Below, piece after piece: positions 8,546-20,542 of a stretch of DNA of 64,000 nt. Where the stretch lies: positions 1 through 64,000 of the forward strand of contig JAFKFK010000015.1 in NCBI GenBank assembly GCA_017307275.1, read 5' to 3'. The notes beneath the pieces are model-generated. The model searched no databases. It was not told the DNA's origin and saw only the letters and a list, made by a program, of their open reading frames with translations. The stretch's first letter is position 1. Every line of letters begins with the position of its first letter. This DNA comes from Alphaproteobacteria bacterium (lineage in GTDB: Bacteria > Pseudomonadota > Alphaproteobacteria > Reyranellales > Reyranellaceae). Both the position numbers and the translations under genes were made by a program.

Positions 8546-9085
8546 TTACTCGACGCGGCCCTTCTGCAGGATGTCGGCCATTAGCCGTTCGGCGTGTGCC
8601 TGGTCGGCGATGCGCTTGGACGTAAAGCGCTGGTCGCCTGCCGGGGCAATGCCCAGCAGATGATCCGCCAGACAGGACGGCAACGGCGGCGGCTCAGTGT
8701 CCTCCTCCGGCATCTCGACTTCGGCCATGGCGAAGTAGGTCGAGCCGTCTTCGCGCCGGAAGAAGTCGATATCCCAGTGGAAGCGACCCTCCCCCCAAGA
8801 GTAGCGAACCTTCTGCAGGCTCTCGATGCGCTGGGTCCATAGCCGTGCAAAGTCGGCGGCGCTGAGGCCCGTCTCGATCTCGACGACCTGGCCGTCGATC
8901 GTGCGCTTGTAGGTGAAGACATGGTCGATCTTGCCGTCGGCCTCGATCGAACGGATGCGCAGGCCCGGTGCATCGAGATAGGCCTGGCGCAGGAAGTTGC
9001 GTGAAACGCCTGGTCGGCTGGCCAACTGAGCTTCGAGCTTTCCGTCGTCTTTCAGGACAAATTTGCGCTCGTTCTCGATTGGCAT
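8546..9085 (-). CDS. CYTH domain protein (triphosphatase/class IV adenylate cyclase-like)
   Basis: A 179-residue CYTH domain protein. The diagnostic ExExK motif is at E4, E6 and K8 (IENERKF), followed by alternating charged strands (LRIRSIE, VFTYKRT, EIETGLS) that line the triphosphate tunnel. Family members hydrolyse inorganic triphosphate or nucleoside triphosphates, and a few are class IV adenylate cyclases. Proteins this short without a CHAD domain are usually tripolyphosphatases, but substrate cannot be read from sequence. Its ATG is only 15 bases from the divergent start of the next gene. It is convergent with and 1 base from the ThDP gene. Confidence 0.85.
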   Translation of the reverse strand: MPIENERKFVLKDDGKLEAQLASRPGVSRNFLRQAYLDAPGLRIRSIEADGKIDHVFTYKRTIDGQVVEIETGLSAADFARLWTQRIESLQKVRYSWGEGRFHWDIDFFRREDGSTYFAMAEVEMPEEDTEPPPLPSCLADHLLGIAPAGDQRFTSKRIADQAHAERLMADILQKGRVE

Positions 9086-9100
9086 GCTAGATTCATTCCC

Positions 9101-10240
9101 ATGTCCACTCAGACGATCGACGACCTGCCGACGCCGGCCCTCATTCTTGACCGCGCCATCCTGCGCCGCAACACCAAGCGCATGAGCGAGCGCCTGCGTA
9201 ACGCAGGCGTCATGTTGCGGCCGCATCTCAAGACCGCGAAGTCGATCCAGGTCGGCCGCATGGCCGTCGAAGGCCATGACGGCCGCATTACTGTCTCGAC
9301 CCTGGCCGAGGCGCGCTATTTCGCCGATGGTGGCTTCAAGGACATTCTGTATGGCGTTGGCATCGTGCCGTCGAAGCTCGCCGCCGTGAGCGAACTGCGC
9401 AAACAGGGTGTGAACCTGCGGGTCGTCACCGACAATCTCGCTGTTGCCAAGGCCATCGCTGCTGCGGCGAAGGACGGCGACACGTTCTCCGTCTTCATCG
9501 AGATCGACAGCGGCGCCGGCCGTGCCGGTCTGCCCTTCCCTGCCTTGCCGGGCCTGCTCGATATTGGCCGTGTCCTCCACGAAGCGCCGGGTGTCGAACT
9601 GGCGGGCGTGATGACCCATGCCGGCCATTCCTATCACCAGAGCACGCCGGACGGCATCGCAGCCATCGCCGAGCAGGAGCGAGTGGCGATCGTCACGGCG
9701 GCCGAGAAGCTGCGCGCTGCCGGCATTCCCTGCCCCATCGTGTCGGGCGGTTCAACACCGACGGCGATGCTGTCGCGCGACTTCACCGGCATCACCGAGA
9801 TGCGGCCGGGCGTCTATGTCTTCAACGATCTCGATCAGGAATATATCGGCTCCTGTGGCGCGGGTGACATCGCGCTCTCCGTGCTGGCCTCGGTGATCGG
9901 CCACTATCCGCACCGCAATCAGCTCCTGATCGATGCCGGGGCGCTGGCCCTTTCCAAGGACATCAGCGCCCAGGAGTTCCAGCCCAAGGTCGGCTACGGC
10001 ACGATCGTCGATGCGCCGGTGCGTGCCATGGCCGTGGTCGATTGCTCGCAGGAGCACGGTTTCGTCGGCGCCGACGATCCGTTGCCCTACGGCAACCTGC
10101 CGGTCGGCGCGCGCGTCCGCGTCCTTCCCAACCATGCCTGCATCACCGCGGCGGCCTACGACCGCTACTACGTGGTCGACAGCGACCTCGACGGCGGCAA
10201 GTCGGTCGTCGACGTCTACGACCGCATCAACGGCTGGTGA
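9101..10240 (+). CDS. DSD1-family PLP enzyme (D-threonine aldolase/D-serine dehydratase-like)
   Basis: A 379-residue fold-type III PLP enzyme. The N-terminal alanine racemase-like barrel has LPTPALILDRAIL and the PLP lysine K44 in RPHLKTAKS. The C-terminal domain has PNHAC, whose His and Cys are the metal ligands of eukaryotic-type D-serine dehydratase and D-threonine aldolase. It acts on b-hydroxy D-amino acids; which one is not decidable here. Four bases separate it from the YciI gene, so the two are co-transcribed. The start is 15 bases from the divergent CYTH start, so its promoter must lie inside the CYTH coding sequence. Confidence 0.88.
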   Translation: MSTQTIDDLPTPALILDRAILRRNTKRMSERLRNAGVMLRPHLKTAKSIQVGRMAVEGHDGRITVSTLAEARYFADGGFKDILYGVGIVPSKLAAVSELRKQGVNLRVVTDNLAVAKAIAAAAKDGDTFSVFIEIDSGAGRAGLPFPALPGLLDIGRVLHEAPGVELAGVMTHAGHSYHQSTPDGIAAIAEQERVAIVTAAEKLRAAGIPCPIVSGGSTPTAMLSRDFTGITEMRPGVYVFNDLDQEYIGSCGAGDIALSVLASVIGHYPHRNQLLIDAGALALSKDISAQEFQPKVGYGTIVDAPVRAMAVVDCSQEHGFVGADDPLPYGNLPVGARVRVLPNHACITAAAYDRYYVVDSDLDGGKSVVDVYDRINGW

Positions 10241-10244
10241 CGTA

Positions 10245-10544
10245 ATGGCAAGATGGGTTGCCCTCTTTCGCGACGATCCGTCTGCTGACTGGGTTCGCAA
10301 GAAGCACAATCAGGAACATTTCGACTACCTCGCCGCTCACAGCGACAAGATCAAGATCGGTGGCGGTTTGCGGCCCTCACCCGATGAATGGTTCTGCGGC
10401 GGCTTGTGGGTCCTCGAAGTTTCGGACCGGGCGGAAGCAGTCCGCCTGGTCGAAGAAGATCCGTATTTCAAGCTCGGCCTGAGAACGGGCTACGAGCTTT
10501 TCGTCTGGGGTAAGGCCCCCTTCTACGGAGCCGTCACGCTCTAA
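10245..10544 (+). CDS. YciI-like family protein
   Basis: A 99-residue protein of the YciI fold (dimeric a+b barrel). It carries the typical WVALFRDDP start, RKKHNQEHFDYLAAH with the conserved HxxH-type region, a GGGLRPSPDEWFCGG turn and AVRLVEEDPYFKLGL near the end. Biochemical roles in the family are mostly unknown, with some members acting in small-molecule turnover. It follows the DSD1 gene by 4 bases and probably works in the same pathway. Its stop overlaps the convergent SDR stop by 4 bases. Confidence 0.85.
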   Translation: MARWVALFRDDPSADWVRKKHNQEHFDYLAAHSDKIKIGGGLRPSPDEWFCGGLWVLEVSDRAEAVRLVEEDPYFKLGLRTGYELFVWGKAPFYGAVTL

Positions 10545-11308
10545 AGCGAGTTCACCGTGTGTCCACCGTCGACGGTGAGCACGCTGCCCGTCATGAAGGC
10601 GCCGGCCTCCGACGCCAACAAGAGCAGCGCGCCGTCGAGATGCTCGGGCTGGCCGATCCGGCGCTGCGGGATACGCTCGATCAGGCGCTGACCACCCGGC
10701 GTTTTCCAGAAGTCGCTGTTCATTTCCGTTTCGATATAGCCCGGGCAGATCGCGTTGACGCGGATCTGATAACGCGCCCACTCCATGGCGAGCGCACGCG
10801 TCAAGTGGATCAGCCCGGCCTTCGAGGCGTTGTAGGGCGCAACCTGGCCGATCGTGCGCAGGCCCAGGATCGAGGCGATGTTGACGATGGCGCCGGGCTT
10901 CTTCGCTGCGGCCCAGCGCTTACCCGCGGTCTGGGCCACCAGCCAGGCGCCGCGCAGGTTGGTGTCGACGACCGAGTCCCAATCCTGTTCCGGCATTTCC
11001 AGCGCAGGCTTCACGATGGAAATGCCGGCGTTGTTCACCACGATGTCGACCGGCCCTAACGCAGCCTCGGCCTGATCGAAGGCGGCAGCGACGGCCTCGC
11101 CCGACTGCACGTCGAGGGTCACGGCCGCAGCCTTCGCACCGCTCCTCTGCAGTTCCGCCTGTAGAGACGCGAGCCTCTCCGCGCGCCGCGCGGCGAGGAC
11201 GACTGCAGCCCCTGCTTCGGCAAGAGTACGCGCAAAATGCACGCCGAGGCCCGAGGATGCGCCGGTGACGAGGGCCACCTTGCCGCTAAGGTCGAATCGC
11301 TTGGACAT
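10541..11308 (-). CDS. SDR family oxidoreductase
   Basis: A 255-residue classical short-chain dehydrogenase/reductase. It has the TGASSGLG nucleotide-binding motif, NNAGI, the catalytic Ser in the NIAS region and YNASK (Tyr and Lys of the triad), then the conserved PGYIETEM segment and a GSVLTVDGGH C-terminus. A two-codon-longer start (11314) exists, but GGAG lies 8 bases from the ATG at 11308, which is better. The Ala/Arg-rich segment after the first strand (AARRAERL) fits NADP preference. It acts on an unknown alcohol or carbonyl substrate. It is divergent from a second SDR gene. Confidence 0.9.
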   Translation of the reverse strand: MSKRFDLSGKVALVTGASSGLGVHFARTLAEAGAAVVLAARRAERLASLQAELQRSGAKAAAVTLDVQSGEAVAAAFDQAEAALGPVDIVVNNAGISIVKPALEMPEQDWDSVVDTNLRGAWLVAQTAGKRWAAAKKPGAIVNIASILGLRTIGQVAPYNASKAGLIHLTRALAMEWARYQIRVNAICPGYIETEMNSDFWKTPGGQRLIERIPQRRIGQPEHLDGALLLLASEAGAFMTGSVLTVDGGHTVNSL

Positions 11309-11367
11309 GGCCATGGCTCCGCTGTTTCATGCCGGCCTTATAGGCGAGCGACCCGTTCGGAGGAAAC

Positions 11368-12129
11368 ATGGACCTCGGTCTCAAAGGCAAGCGCATACTG
11401 GTAACCGGCGGCACCAAGAGCATCGGTCGCGCCATCGTCGATACTTTCCTGGCCGAGGGCGCCGTGGTGGGCTTTTGCGCACGCGACGAGAAGCTCGTGA
11501 AGGAGCGCGAAAAGGACTGGCAGGCCAAGCAAGGCCGCGTCCAGGGCACGGCGCTGGACGTCACCGACGCCAAGGCGCTCAAGAAATGGGTCGACGGTTT
11601 CGCGGCCGAAGGTGGCATCGACCATTTCGTGGCGAACGTCAGTGCGCTCGGCACCGACGACAATACCGAGGGCTGGCGCAAGGCCATCGAGATCGATCTC
11701 GTCTCGACCGTGGACTCCGTCCATTGCGTGCGGCCGCACCTGGAGAAGCAGGGCGCCGGTTCGACGCTCACGATCATCGGCACCGTGTCGTTGGTCGAGG
11801 TGTCCGGCCCGACCCAGCCTTATCGCTCGGTGAAGGCCGCACTCGTGCCGTTCGTGAAGTCGCTGGCCATTGACCTCGCCCCCAAGGGCATCCGCGCCAA
11901 CATGGTGTCGCCCGGCACCATTCTCGAAGACGGCAACACCTGGGGCCGCCAGCGCGACGCTGGCAGCGAGCGATACAAGCGTTCGCTGGCGCGCAATCCG
12001 CTCGGCCGTATGGGGACACCACAGGAAGTGGCCAACGCGGTCGTCTTCCTGGCAGGCGCGCCGGCCTCGTTCGTGACCGGCACGAACTTCATCGTCGACG
12101 GCGCCATCACGGCGCGCGTGCAGTACTGA
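11368..12129 (+). CDS. SDR family oxidoreductase
   Basis: A 253-residue SDR with a slightly altered glycine motif TGGTKSIG. The catalytic Tyr and Lys lie in YRSVK, preceded by the Ser in GTVSLVE, and the C-terminus FIVDGAIT is normal. The NNAG motif is replaced by VANVSALG, so it belongs to a divergent subgroup, often annotated as 3-oxoacyl-ACP reductase-like. The ATG is preceded by CGGAGGAAAC. It leads a probable operon with an MFS transporter, a DsbA-type oxidoreductase and a TetR regulator; its stop is embedded in the start region of the MFS gene. Confidence 0.9.
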   Translation: MDLGLKGKRILVTGGTKSIGRAIVDTFLAEGAVVGFCARDEKLVKEREKDWQAKQGRVQGTALDVTDAKALKKWVDGFAAEGGIDHFVANVSALGTDDNTEGWRKAIEIDLVSTVDSVHCVRPHLEKQGAGSTLTIIGTVSLVEVSGPTQPYRSVKAALVPFVKSLAIDLAPKGIRANMVSPGTILEDGNTWGRQRDAGSERYKRSLARNPLGRMGTPQEVANAVVFLAGAPASFVTGTNFIVDGAITARVQY

Positions 12130-13325
12130 ACACGCCGCGGACACCCTGGGCGCTGGTCGGACTGCTCGTCGCAGCAGGCATCGTCGCGGCATTCCAGGTC
12201 GGCAAGGCACCCCCCTCCCTGCCCTCGATCCGCGAGGGCCTGGACGCCAGCTTGCGCCAGGCCGGATGGCTGCTGTCGACCGTCAGCCTGATGACGGCGC
12301 TGACGGGTATGGCCATCGCCCTCAGCGCCGATCGCCTGGGCCATCGCCGGATGGTGATCTTCGGTACCGCGCTTTGCTGCGCGGCAAGCCTGGCGGGCGC
12401 CTTTGCGGTGAGCGTCGACCAGCTTCTGGTCGGTCGTGTCTTCGAGGGGCTGGGGTTCATCGCGGTTACCGCGGCCGCCCCTGCTCTCCTGCTGCGGATC
12501 GCACAGCCCCGCGACCAGCGCCTCGTCATGGCGCTCTGGACGACCTACATGCCGGCTGGCGCAGGCACGATGATGCTGATCGCGGCTCTCGTCCTGCCCG
12601 GCACCTCCTGGCGTGTCGTCTGGCTGGTTGCGGCCGGTGCGGCGGCAGTGATGTTGGCGGCTTTGCTGCTGCGTGCCGTGCCGGCGAGAGAATTCGATCC
12701 CATTCCGGCGCGGCGGCACCCGGTGTTGGCGGAGATGGCGGAAGTCGCCACCAGCGGCGGACCGCTCGCCATCGCGCTCTGCTTTGCCGCCTATTCCTGC
12801 TGCTGGTTTGCTGTGGTGGGCTTCCTGCCGACCCTGCAGGTCGAGCGCCTGGGCTTCGCGACCTCGACGGCGGCAATCGTGACGGCCCTGGTCACGGTGG
12901 TGAATGCCCTGGGCAATCTCTCCGCCGGATGGCTGCTGCATCACGGGGTGCCGCGGGTGGCGATGATTGCCGGCGCTGCCGTCTCCATGGCGTTCTGTGC
13001 CGCGGGCATCTTCGTCGACGGCGTACCAGACCTCCTGCGCCTGGTACTGGCAGGCGTCTATTCGATGGTCATCGGCGTTGTGCCCGGCGCCCTCTTCACC
13101 GCAATTCCGCTCCATGCGCCGCGGCCGGACCTGGCCGGCGCATCGACCGGCCTCCTGATGCAAGGCTCCAACATAGGCGCTCTGCTGGGGCCGCCGATCA
13201 CTGGCGCGCTGGTGGCCTCCGGTGGCTGGCAAAATGCCGCCTGGCTGACTTCGACGGCCCTGGCCGTTGTCGTTGCCGCCGCGCTCTTCCTGCACTGGCG
13301 CGAAAGGCGTAGGCTCGCCGCATGA
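12126..13325 (+). CDS. MFS transporter, probable non-ATG start
   Basis: A major facilitator protein of about 399 residues with 12 predicted membrane segments. The first ATG (12252) would remove TM1, yet the in-frame upstream DNA clearly encodes it (PWALVGLLVAAGIVAAFQVG) and the following LPSIREGLDASLRQAGW loop. No ATG or GTG and no clear ribosome-binding site lies between the SDR stop and that segment. CTG at 12126, overlapping the SDR stop (CTGA), is the best candidate and would rely on translational coupling. The motif DRLGHRR between TM2 and TM3 is the MFS motif A. The substrate is unknown. It overlaps the next gene by 4 bases (ATGA). Confidence 0.8.
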   Translation: MNTPRTPWALVGLLVAAGIVAAFQVGKAPPSLPSIREGLDASLRQAGWLLSTVSLMTALTGMAIALSADRLGHRRMVIFGTALCCAASLAGAFAVSVDQLLVGRVFEGLGFIAVTAAAPALLLRIAQPRDQRLVMALWTTYMPAGAGTMMLIAALVLPGTSWRVVWLVAAGAAAVMLAALLLRAVPAREFDPIPARRHPVLAEMAEVATSGGPLAIALCFAAYSCCWFAVVGFLPTLQVERLGFATSTAAIVTALVTVVNALGNLSAGWLLHHGVPRVAMIAGAAVSMAFCAAGIFVDGVPDLLRLVLAGVYSMVIGVVPGALFTAIPLHAPRPDLAGASTGLLMQGSNIGALLGPPITGALVASGGWQNAAWLTSTALAVVVAAALFLHWRERRRLAA

Positions 13326-13981
13326 TCTACGTCGACATCGTCTCGGACACGATCTGTCCCTGGTGTTACATCGGCAAGCGCCGCTTCGAGCGCGCACTGA
13401 TGCAGAGTGGGCGCACCGACATTGCCGTCGCCTGGCGTCCTTTCCAGCTCAACCCCGACATGCCCGCCGAAGGCATGACACGGGATGACTATGTGCGCGC
13501 CAAGTTCGGTGGCGGCGACCGCCCGCGCCAGATCTATCAGGCGATCGCCGAAAGCGGCCGCGAGGCCGGTATCGAATTCCAGTTCTCGCGCATCAAGCGC
13601 ACGCCCAACACGGTGTTGTCGCATCGCCTGGTGCATTGGAGCGCCAAGATCGAACGGCAGGACGAAGTCGTGGCTGAACTCTTCAAGGCCTATTTCGAAG
13701 AAGGCCTGGATATCGGCGACCTCGACACGCTGATCGAGTGTGCCGTGCGCGCGGGCGTCGAAGAGGAGCGCGCCCGCGCCTACCTCGCGAGCGACGAAGG
13801 TCGACAGGAGGTCGTCGCCTCCGACGTCTATGCCCGCCGCCTCGGCATTAATGGCGTGCCCTGCTTCATCGTCAACCGCAAGTATGCCGTCTCGGGGGCA
13901 CAGCCGCCGTCCGCCTTCGTCGAGGTCTTCAATCTCGCCGAACGCGACGCCGCCACGAGCGCGGCCCAATCGACCGCCTGA
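13322..13981 (+). CDS. DsbA family oxidoreductase, FrnE-like
   Basis: A 219-residue thioredoxin-fold protein without signal peptide, so cytoplasmic. The active site CPWC follows IVSDTI, and the cis-Pro loop reads GVPCF near residue 180, typical of the FrnE/polyketide-associated DsbA group. A helical insertion carries the TPNTVLSHRL segment conserved in these proteins. Relatives act as disulfide oxidoreductases or isomerases in oxidative stress and in aromatic metabolism. Its start overlaps the MFS stop by 4 bases, so it is coupled to that gene. Fifteen bases after its stop begins the large palindrome in front of tetR. Confidence 0.9.
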   Translation: MIYVDIVSDTICPWCYIGKRRFERALMQSGRTDIAVAWRPFQLNPDMPAEGMTRDDYVRAKFGGGDRPRQIYQAIAESGREAGIEFQFSRIKRTPNTVLSHRLVHWSAKIERQDEVVAELFKAYFEEGLDIGDLDTLIECAVRAGVEEERARAYLASDEGRQEVVASDVYARRLGINGVPCFIVNRKYAVSGAQPPSAFVEVFNLAERDAATSAAQSTA

Positions 13982-13996
13982 ACTCAAATCCGGCCA

Positions 13997-14039
13997 ATGA
14001 TATGTCGATGATCATATGATATGATCATCGACATATCAT
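13997..14039. promoter_or_regulatory. Perfect 19-bp inverted repeat over the tetR start codon
   Basis: Two perfect 19-bp arms (ATGATATGTCGATGATCAT at 13997-14015 and its exact complement at 14021-14039) flank a 5-base ATGAT spacer. The right arm includes the first two bases of the tetR ATG. It is strikingly AT-rich against the GC-rich surroundings. It is most likely the autoregulatory operator of the TetR protein. In RNA read from the upstream operon it would also form a strong hairpin that hides the start codon. Confidence 0.75.
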
Positions 14040-14611
14040 GCCGCAAAGCCCCACCCGTAAGGCCCGGACCAGGGCCGAGATCGTCGAACACGCCGCCCGG
14101 CTGTTTCGGCTGCGCGGCCATGCCGGGACCAATATCGACGACATCATGCTGGCGGCCGGCCTGACGCGCGGCGCCTTCTATGCCCATTTTACTTCGAAGG
14201 ACGATCTGTTCGCCGAGATCGTGCGCATGGGGCATGGGTTGCTGCTGAAGTTGCGACGCGAACCCTCGGATGCGGTGCTCGATGCCTATCTCGACCGTGA
14301 AGACCTCGCCGCGAATGCACTCGCCTGCACCTTGGCCGCCCTGCCTGGCGACATCACGCGCTCTGCCCTTCCGGCCCGCCTCGCCTACGCCAATGTCCTG
14401 CATGCTGTTATCGGCGAGCTGGCCAAGGCGCGGGGCCGCAAAGGACTGGATGCCGATGCGACCGCGGCGACCATCCTTGCAGTCGGGGCCGTGGTGCTGG
14501 CCCGCGCCTCGGGCGATACGCGGCTCAGCGACTGGCTGTTGCGCTGCGCACGCCGCACGGTCAGGTCGTTGATAAAAAAGCCGGCGAAGAAGAAGCCGAA
14601 GAAACCAACGG

Positions 14612-18108
<3,497 letters not shown>

Positions 18109-18109
<1 letters not shown>

Positions 18110-18375
18110 TAGAACCTCACGCGGAACGCGAGCAGCTTGCGCACGACGGGCGTGTCGCTCTCCGCCGGGACTGCGACCTTGCCGCTGACCCAGTCGTAGA
18201 TGTCGTTGTCGCTCGCCGCGAGCAGGCGCTCGTACTGATCCAGCTCCGAAGCATCGAAACTGGCGATATGCGCGCGCGCGAACTGGCCAAGGAGGATGTC
18301 GTTCTCCTTGTTGCCGCGATAGACACTGCGGTAGAGCAGACGCTTGCGCCGCGTCTCGAGATTCTCGCCCGACAT
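18109..18375 (-). CDS. sdhE: FAD assembly factor SdhE
   Basis: An 88-residue SdhE/SDHAF2/Sdh5 protein. It carries the RG..E flavinylation motif (YRGNKENDILL) and the D.YDW segment (DNDIYDWVSG). SdhE promotes covalent flavinylation and assembly of succinate dehydrogenase subunit A. It is immediately upstream of mfd, with the stop and the mfd GTG start sharing one base. It is divergent from recG across 85 bases. The sdhE-mfd/recG arrangement is common in Alphaproteobacteria. Confidence 0.94.
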
Positions 18376-18460
18376 GTTTTCCCCAGGTCCGGCCCAAAAA
18401 GGGGCGTAGCATATAGGCGGCGGCGATGACGGAGTCACGCGGCCGCAGAGCTTATCAACC

Positions 18461-20542
18461 ATGCGCCCGCAGAGTCTCACCCCCCTCTTCGCCCAAGTTA
18501 CTGCGCTGCCCGGCATCGGCCCACGGCTAGGCAAGCTCGTGGAGAAACTTGCAGGGCCGCTGGTGGTCGACCTGCTGTGGCACCTGCCATTCGCCGTGAT
18601 CGACCGGCGCAACGCCCCCGACGTCGCCGGCGCCAAGGCGGGCGACGTCGCCACGCTCACCGTCGTCGTGGACGAACACTTGGTCCCGCACAGCCCGCGC
18701 CAGCCCTACCGTGTCTGGTGCAGCGACGAGACCGGGCGTCTCTGCCTCACCTACTTCAACGGCCGCGAGGACTATCTGCGGAAACTGCTGCCGCCCGGCG
18801 AAACCCGCGTGGTGAGCGGCAAGGTCGAGATCTACCAGGGCGAGGTGCAGATGACGCACCCCGACCATGTCGTGCCGCTGGACCAGCGCGAGTCCGTCCT
18901 GCGAGTCGAACCTGTCTATGGGCTGACCGCCGGCCTGACGCAGAGGCCCGTCCAGAAGGCCATTGCCGCCGCCGTCGAGCGCGCGCCCGAGCTGCCCGAG
19001 TGGCAGGACGCCGCCTACCTCGCCAAGCAGCGCTGGCAGAGCTGGCACGGCGCCCTCATCCGTGCCCACGCACCCACGGAAGAAGGCGACCTGTCGCCGA
19101 TGCATCCGGCGCGGGCGCGGCTGGCTTTCGACGAATTGCTGGCGAGCCAGCTCGCGATTGCGCTGGTGCGCCATCACAATCGGACTCTCGCAGGACATGT
19201 GACTGAGGGCGATGGCCGCCTGCGCAAGACTGTGCTCGCTTCCCTGCCCTTCGATCTCACGGCGAGCCAGAAGGCCGCCATCGAGGAGATCGCGACCGAT
19301 ATGGGCAAGGCCGAACGCATGATCCGCTTGCTGCAGGGCGACGTCGGCAGCGGCAAGACCCTGGTGGCACTGCTCGCCATGCTGATCTGCGCCGAGGCCG
19401 ACGCACAGGCTGCCCTAATGGCGCCGACGGAACTGCTAGCCCGGCAGCATCACGCCACTATCGCCCCGCTCGCAGCGGCGGCTGGGGTGCGGCTTGCCCT
19501 CCTGACGGGACGCGACGGCCAGAAGGTGAAGAAAGAAACGCTTCAGGGGCTCAGCGACGGCACGATCCAGCTGGTCGTCGGCACGCATGCGCTGGTGCAG
19601 GAGGATGTCGAATTCGCCGACCTCGCTTTGGCCGTGGTCGACGAACAGCATCGCTTCGGCGTGCACCAGCGCATGGCGCTTTCGTCCAAAGGCCATGCCG
19701 TCGATCTCCTAGTGATGACGGCGACGCCGATCCCGCGGACCCTGATGCTGGCGGCCTACGGCGATCTTGACGTTTCCAAGCTCACCGAGAAGCCGGCCGG
19801 CCGTCAGCCGATCGACACGCGCACCATTCCCCTAGAGCGGATTGGCGAGGTGGCACAGGGCGTCGGCCGCCAGATCGCCACCGGTGCGCGCGTCTACTGG
19901 GTCTGCCCGTTGATCGAGGAATCGGAGGAAATCGACCTCGCCAATGTCGAGGAGCGCTTCCGACTGTTGAGCGAGCGTTTTCCCGGCAAGGTCGGGCTGC
20001 TACATGGCCGCCTGAAGAGCGCGGAACGCGAGGCGACGATGGGCGCCTTCGCCGACGGAAGGCTTTCGATCCTTGTGGCAACGACGGTGATCGAAGTCGG
20101 AGTCGACGTGCCGGCGGCCACCGTGATGGTGATCGAGCATGCCGAACGCTTCGGCCTGGCGCAGCTCCATCAGCTCCGCGGACGCGTGGGCCGCGGCAGC
20201 GCCAAGTCGACCTGCCTCCTGCTCTACGCCCAGCCTCTCGGCGAGACCGCCAAGTCACGGCTCGCCATCATGCGCGAGACCGAGGATGGCTTTCGCATCG
20301 CCGAGGAGGATCTCCGGCTGCGCGGCGCCGGCGAGTTGCTGGGGACACGGCAAAGCGGCCTGCCCGACATGCGGCTTGCCGATCTCGCAGCTCACGGCGA
20401 GTTGCTGCAGGCTGCTCGCGACGATGCACGGCTGGTGATCGACCGCGATCCCGATCTGCAATCTGATCGCGGCAAGGCGCTGCGCGCCCTGCTCTACCTG
20501 TTCCGCCGAGACGATGCCGTGAGGACGTTGCGGGCGGGCTGA
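18461..20542 (+). CDS. recG: ATP-dependent DNA helicase RecG
   Basis: A 693-residue RecG of normal length. The N-terminal wedge/OB domain is followed by SF2 helicase motifs: Walker A GDVGSGKTLVAL near residue 295, DEQHRFGV near residue 394, TATPIPRTLML and QLHQLRGRVGRG. The C-terminal motif LRLRGAGELLGTRQSG is typical of RecG. It remodels stalled replication forks and branch-migrates Holliday junctions. It is divergent from sdhE-mfd, and its stop abuts that of the convergent DUF4139 gene. Confidence 0.97.
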   Translation: MRPQSLTPLFAQVTALPGIGPRLGKLVEKLAGPLVVDLLWHLPFAVIDRRNAPDVAGAKAGDVATLTVVVDEHLVPHSPRQPYRVWCSDETGRLCLTYFNGREDYLRKLLPPGETRVVSGKVEIYQGEVQMTHPDHVVPLDQRESVLRVEPVYGLTAGLTQRPVQKAIAAAVERAPELPEWQDAAYLAKQRWQSWHGALIRAHAPTEEGDLSPMHPARARLAFDELLASQLAIALVRHHNRTLAGHVTEGDGRLRKTVLASLPFDLTASQKAAIEEIATDMGKAERMIRLLQGDVGSGKTLVALLAMLICAEADAQAALMAPTELLARQHHATIAPLAAAAGVRLALLTGRDGQKVKKETLQGLSDGTIQLVVGTHALVQEDVEFADLALAVVDEQHRFGVHQRMALSSKGHAVDLLVMTATPIPRTLMLAAYGDLDVSKLTEKPAGRQPIDTRTIPLERIGEVAQGVGRQIATGARVYWVCPLIEESEEIDLANVEERFRLLSERFPGKVGLLHGRLKSAEREATMGAFADGRLSILVATTVIEVGVDVPAATVMVIEHAERFGLAQLHQLRGRVGRGSAKSTCLLLYAQPLGETAKSRLAIMRETEDGFRIAEEDLRLRGAGELLGTRQSGLPDMRLADLAAHGELLQAARDDARLVIDRDPDLQSDRGKALRALLYLFRRDDAVRTLRAG

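Noticed and set aside
11820..13397. A 525-codon open frame antisense to the SDR and MFS genes
   Set aside because: Very Arg/Gln/Gly-rich low-complexity composition typical of reverse frames over membrane protein genes.
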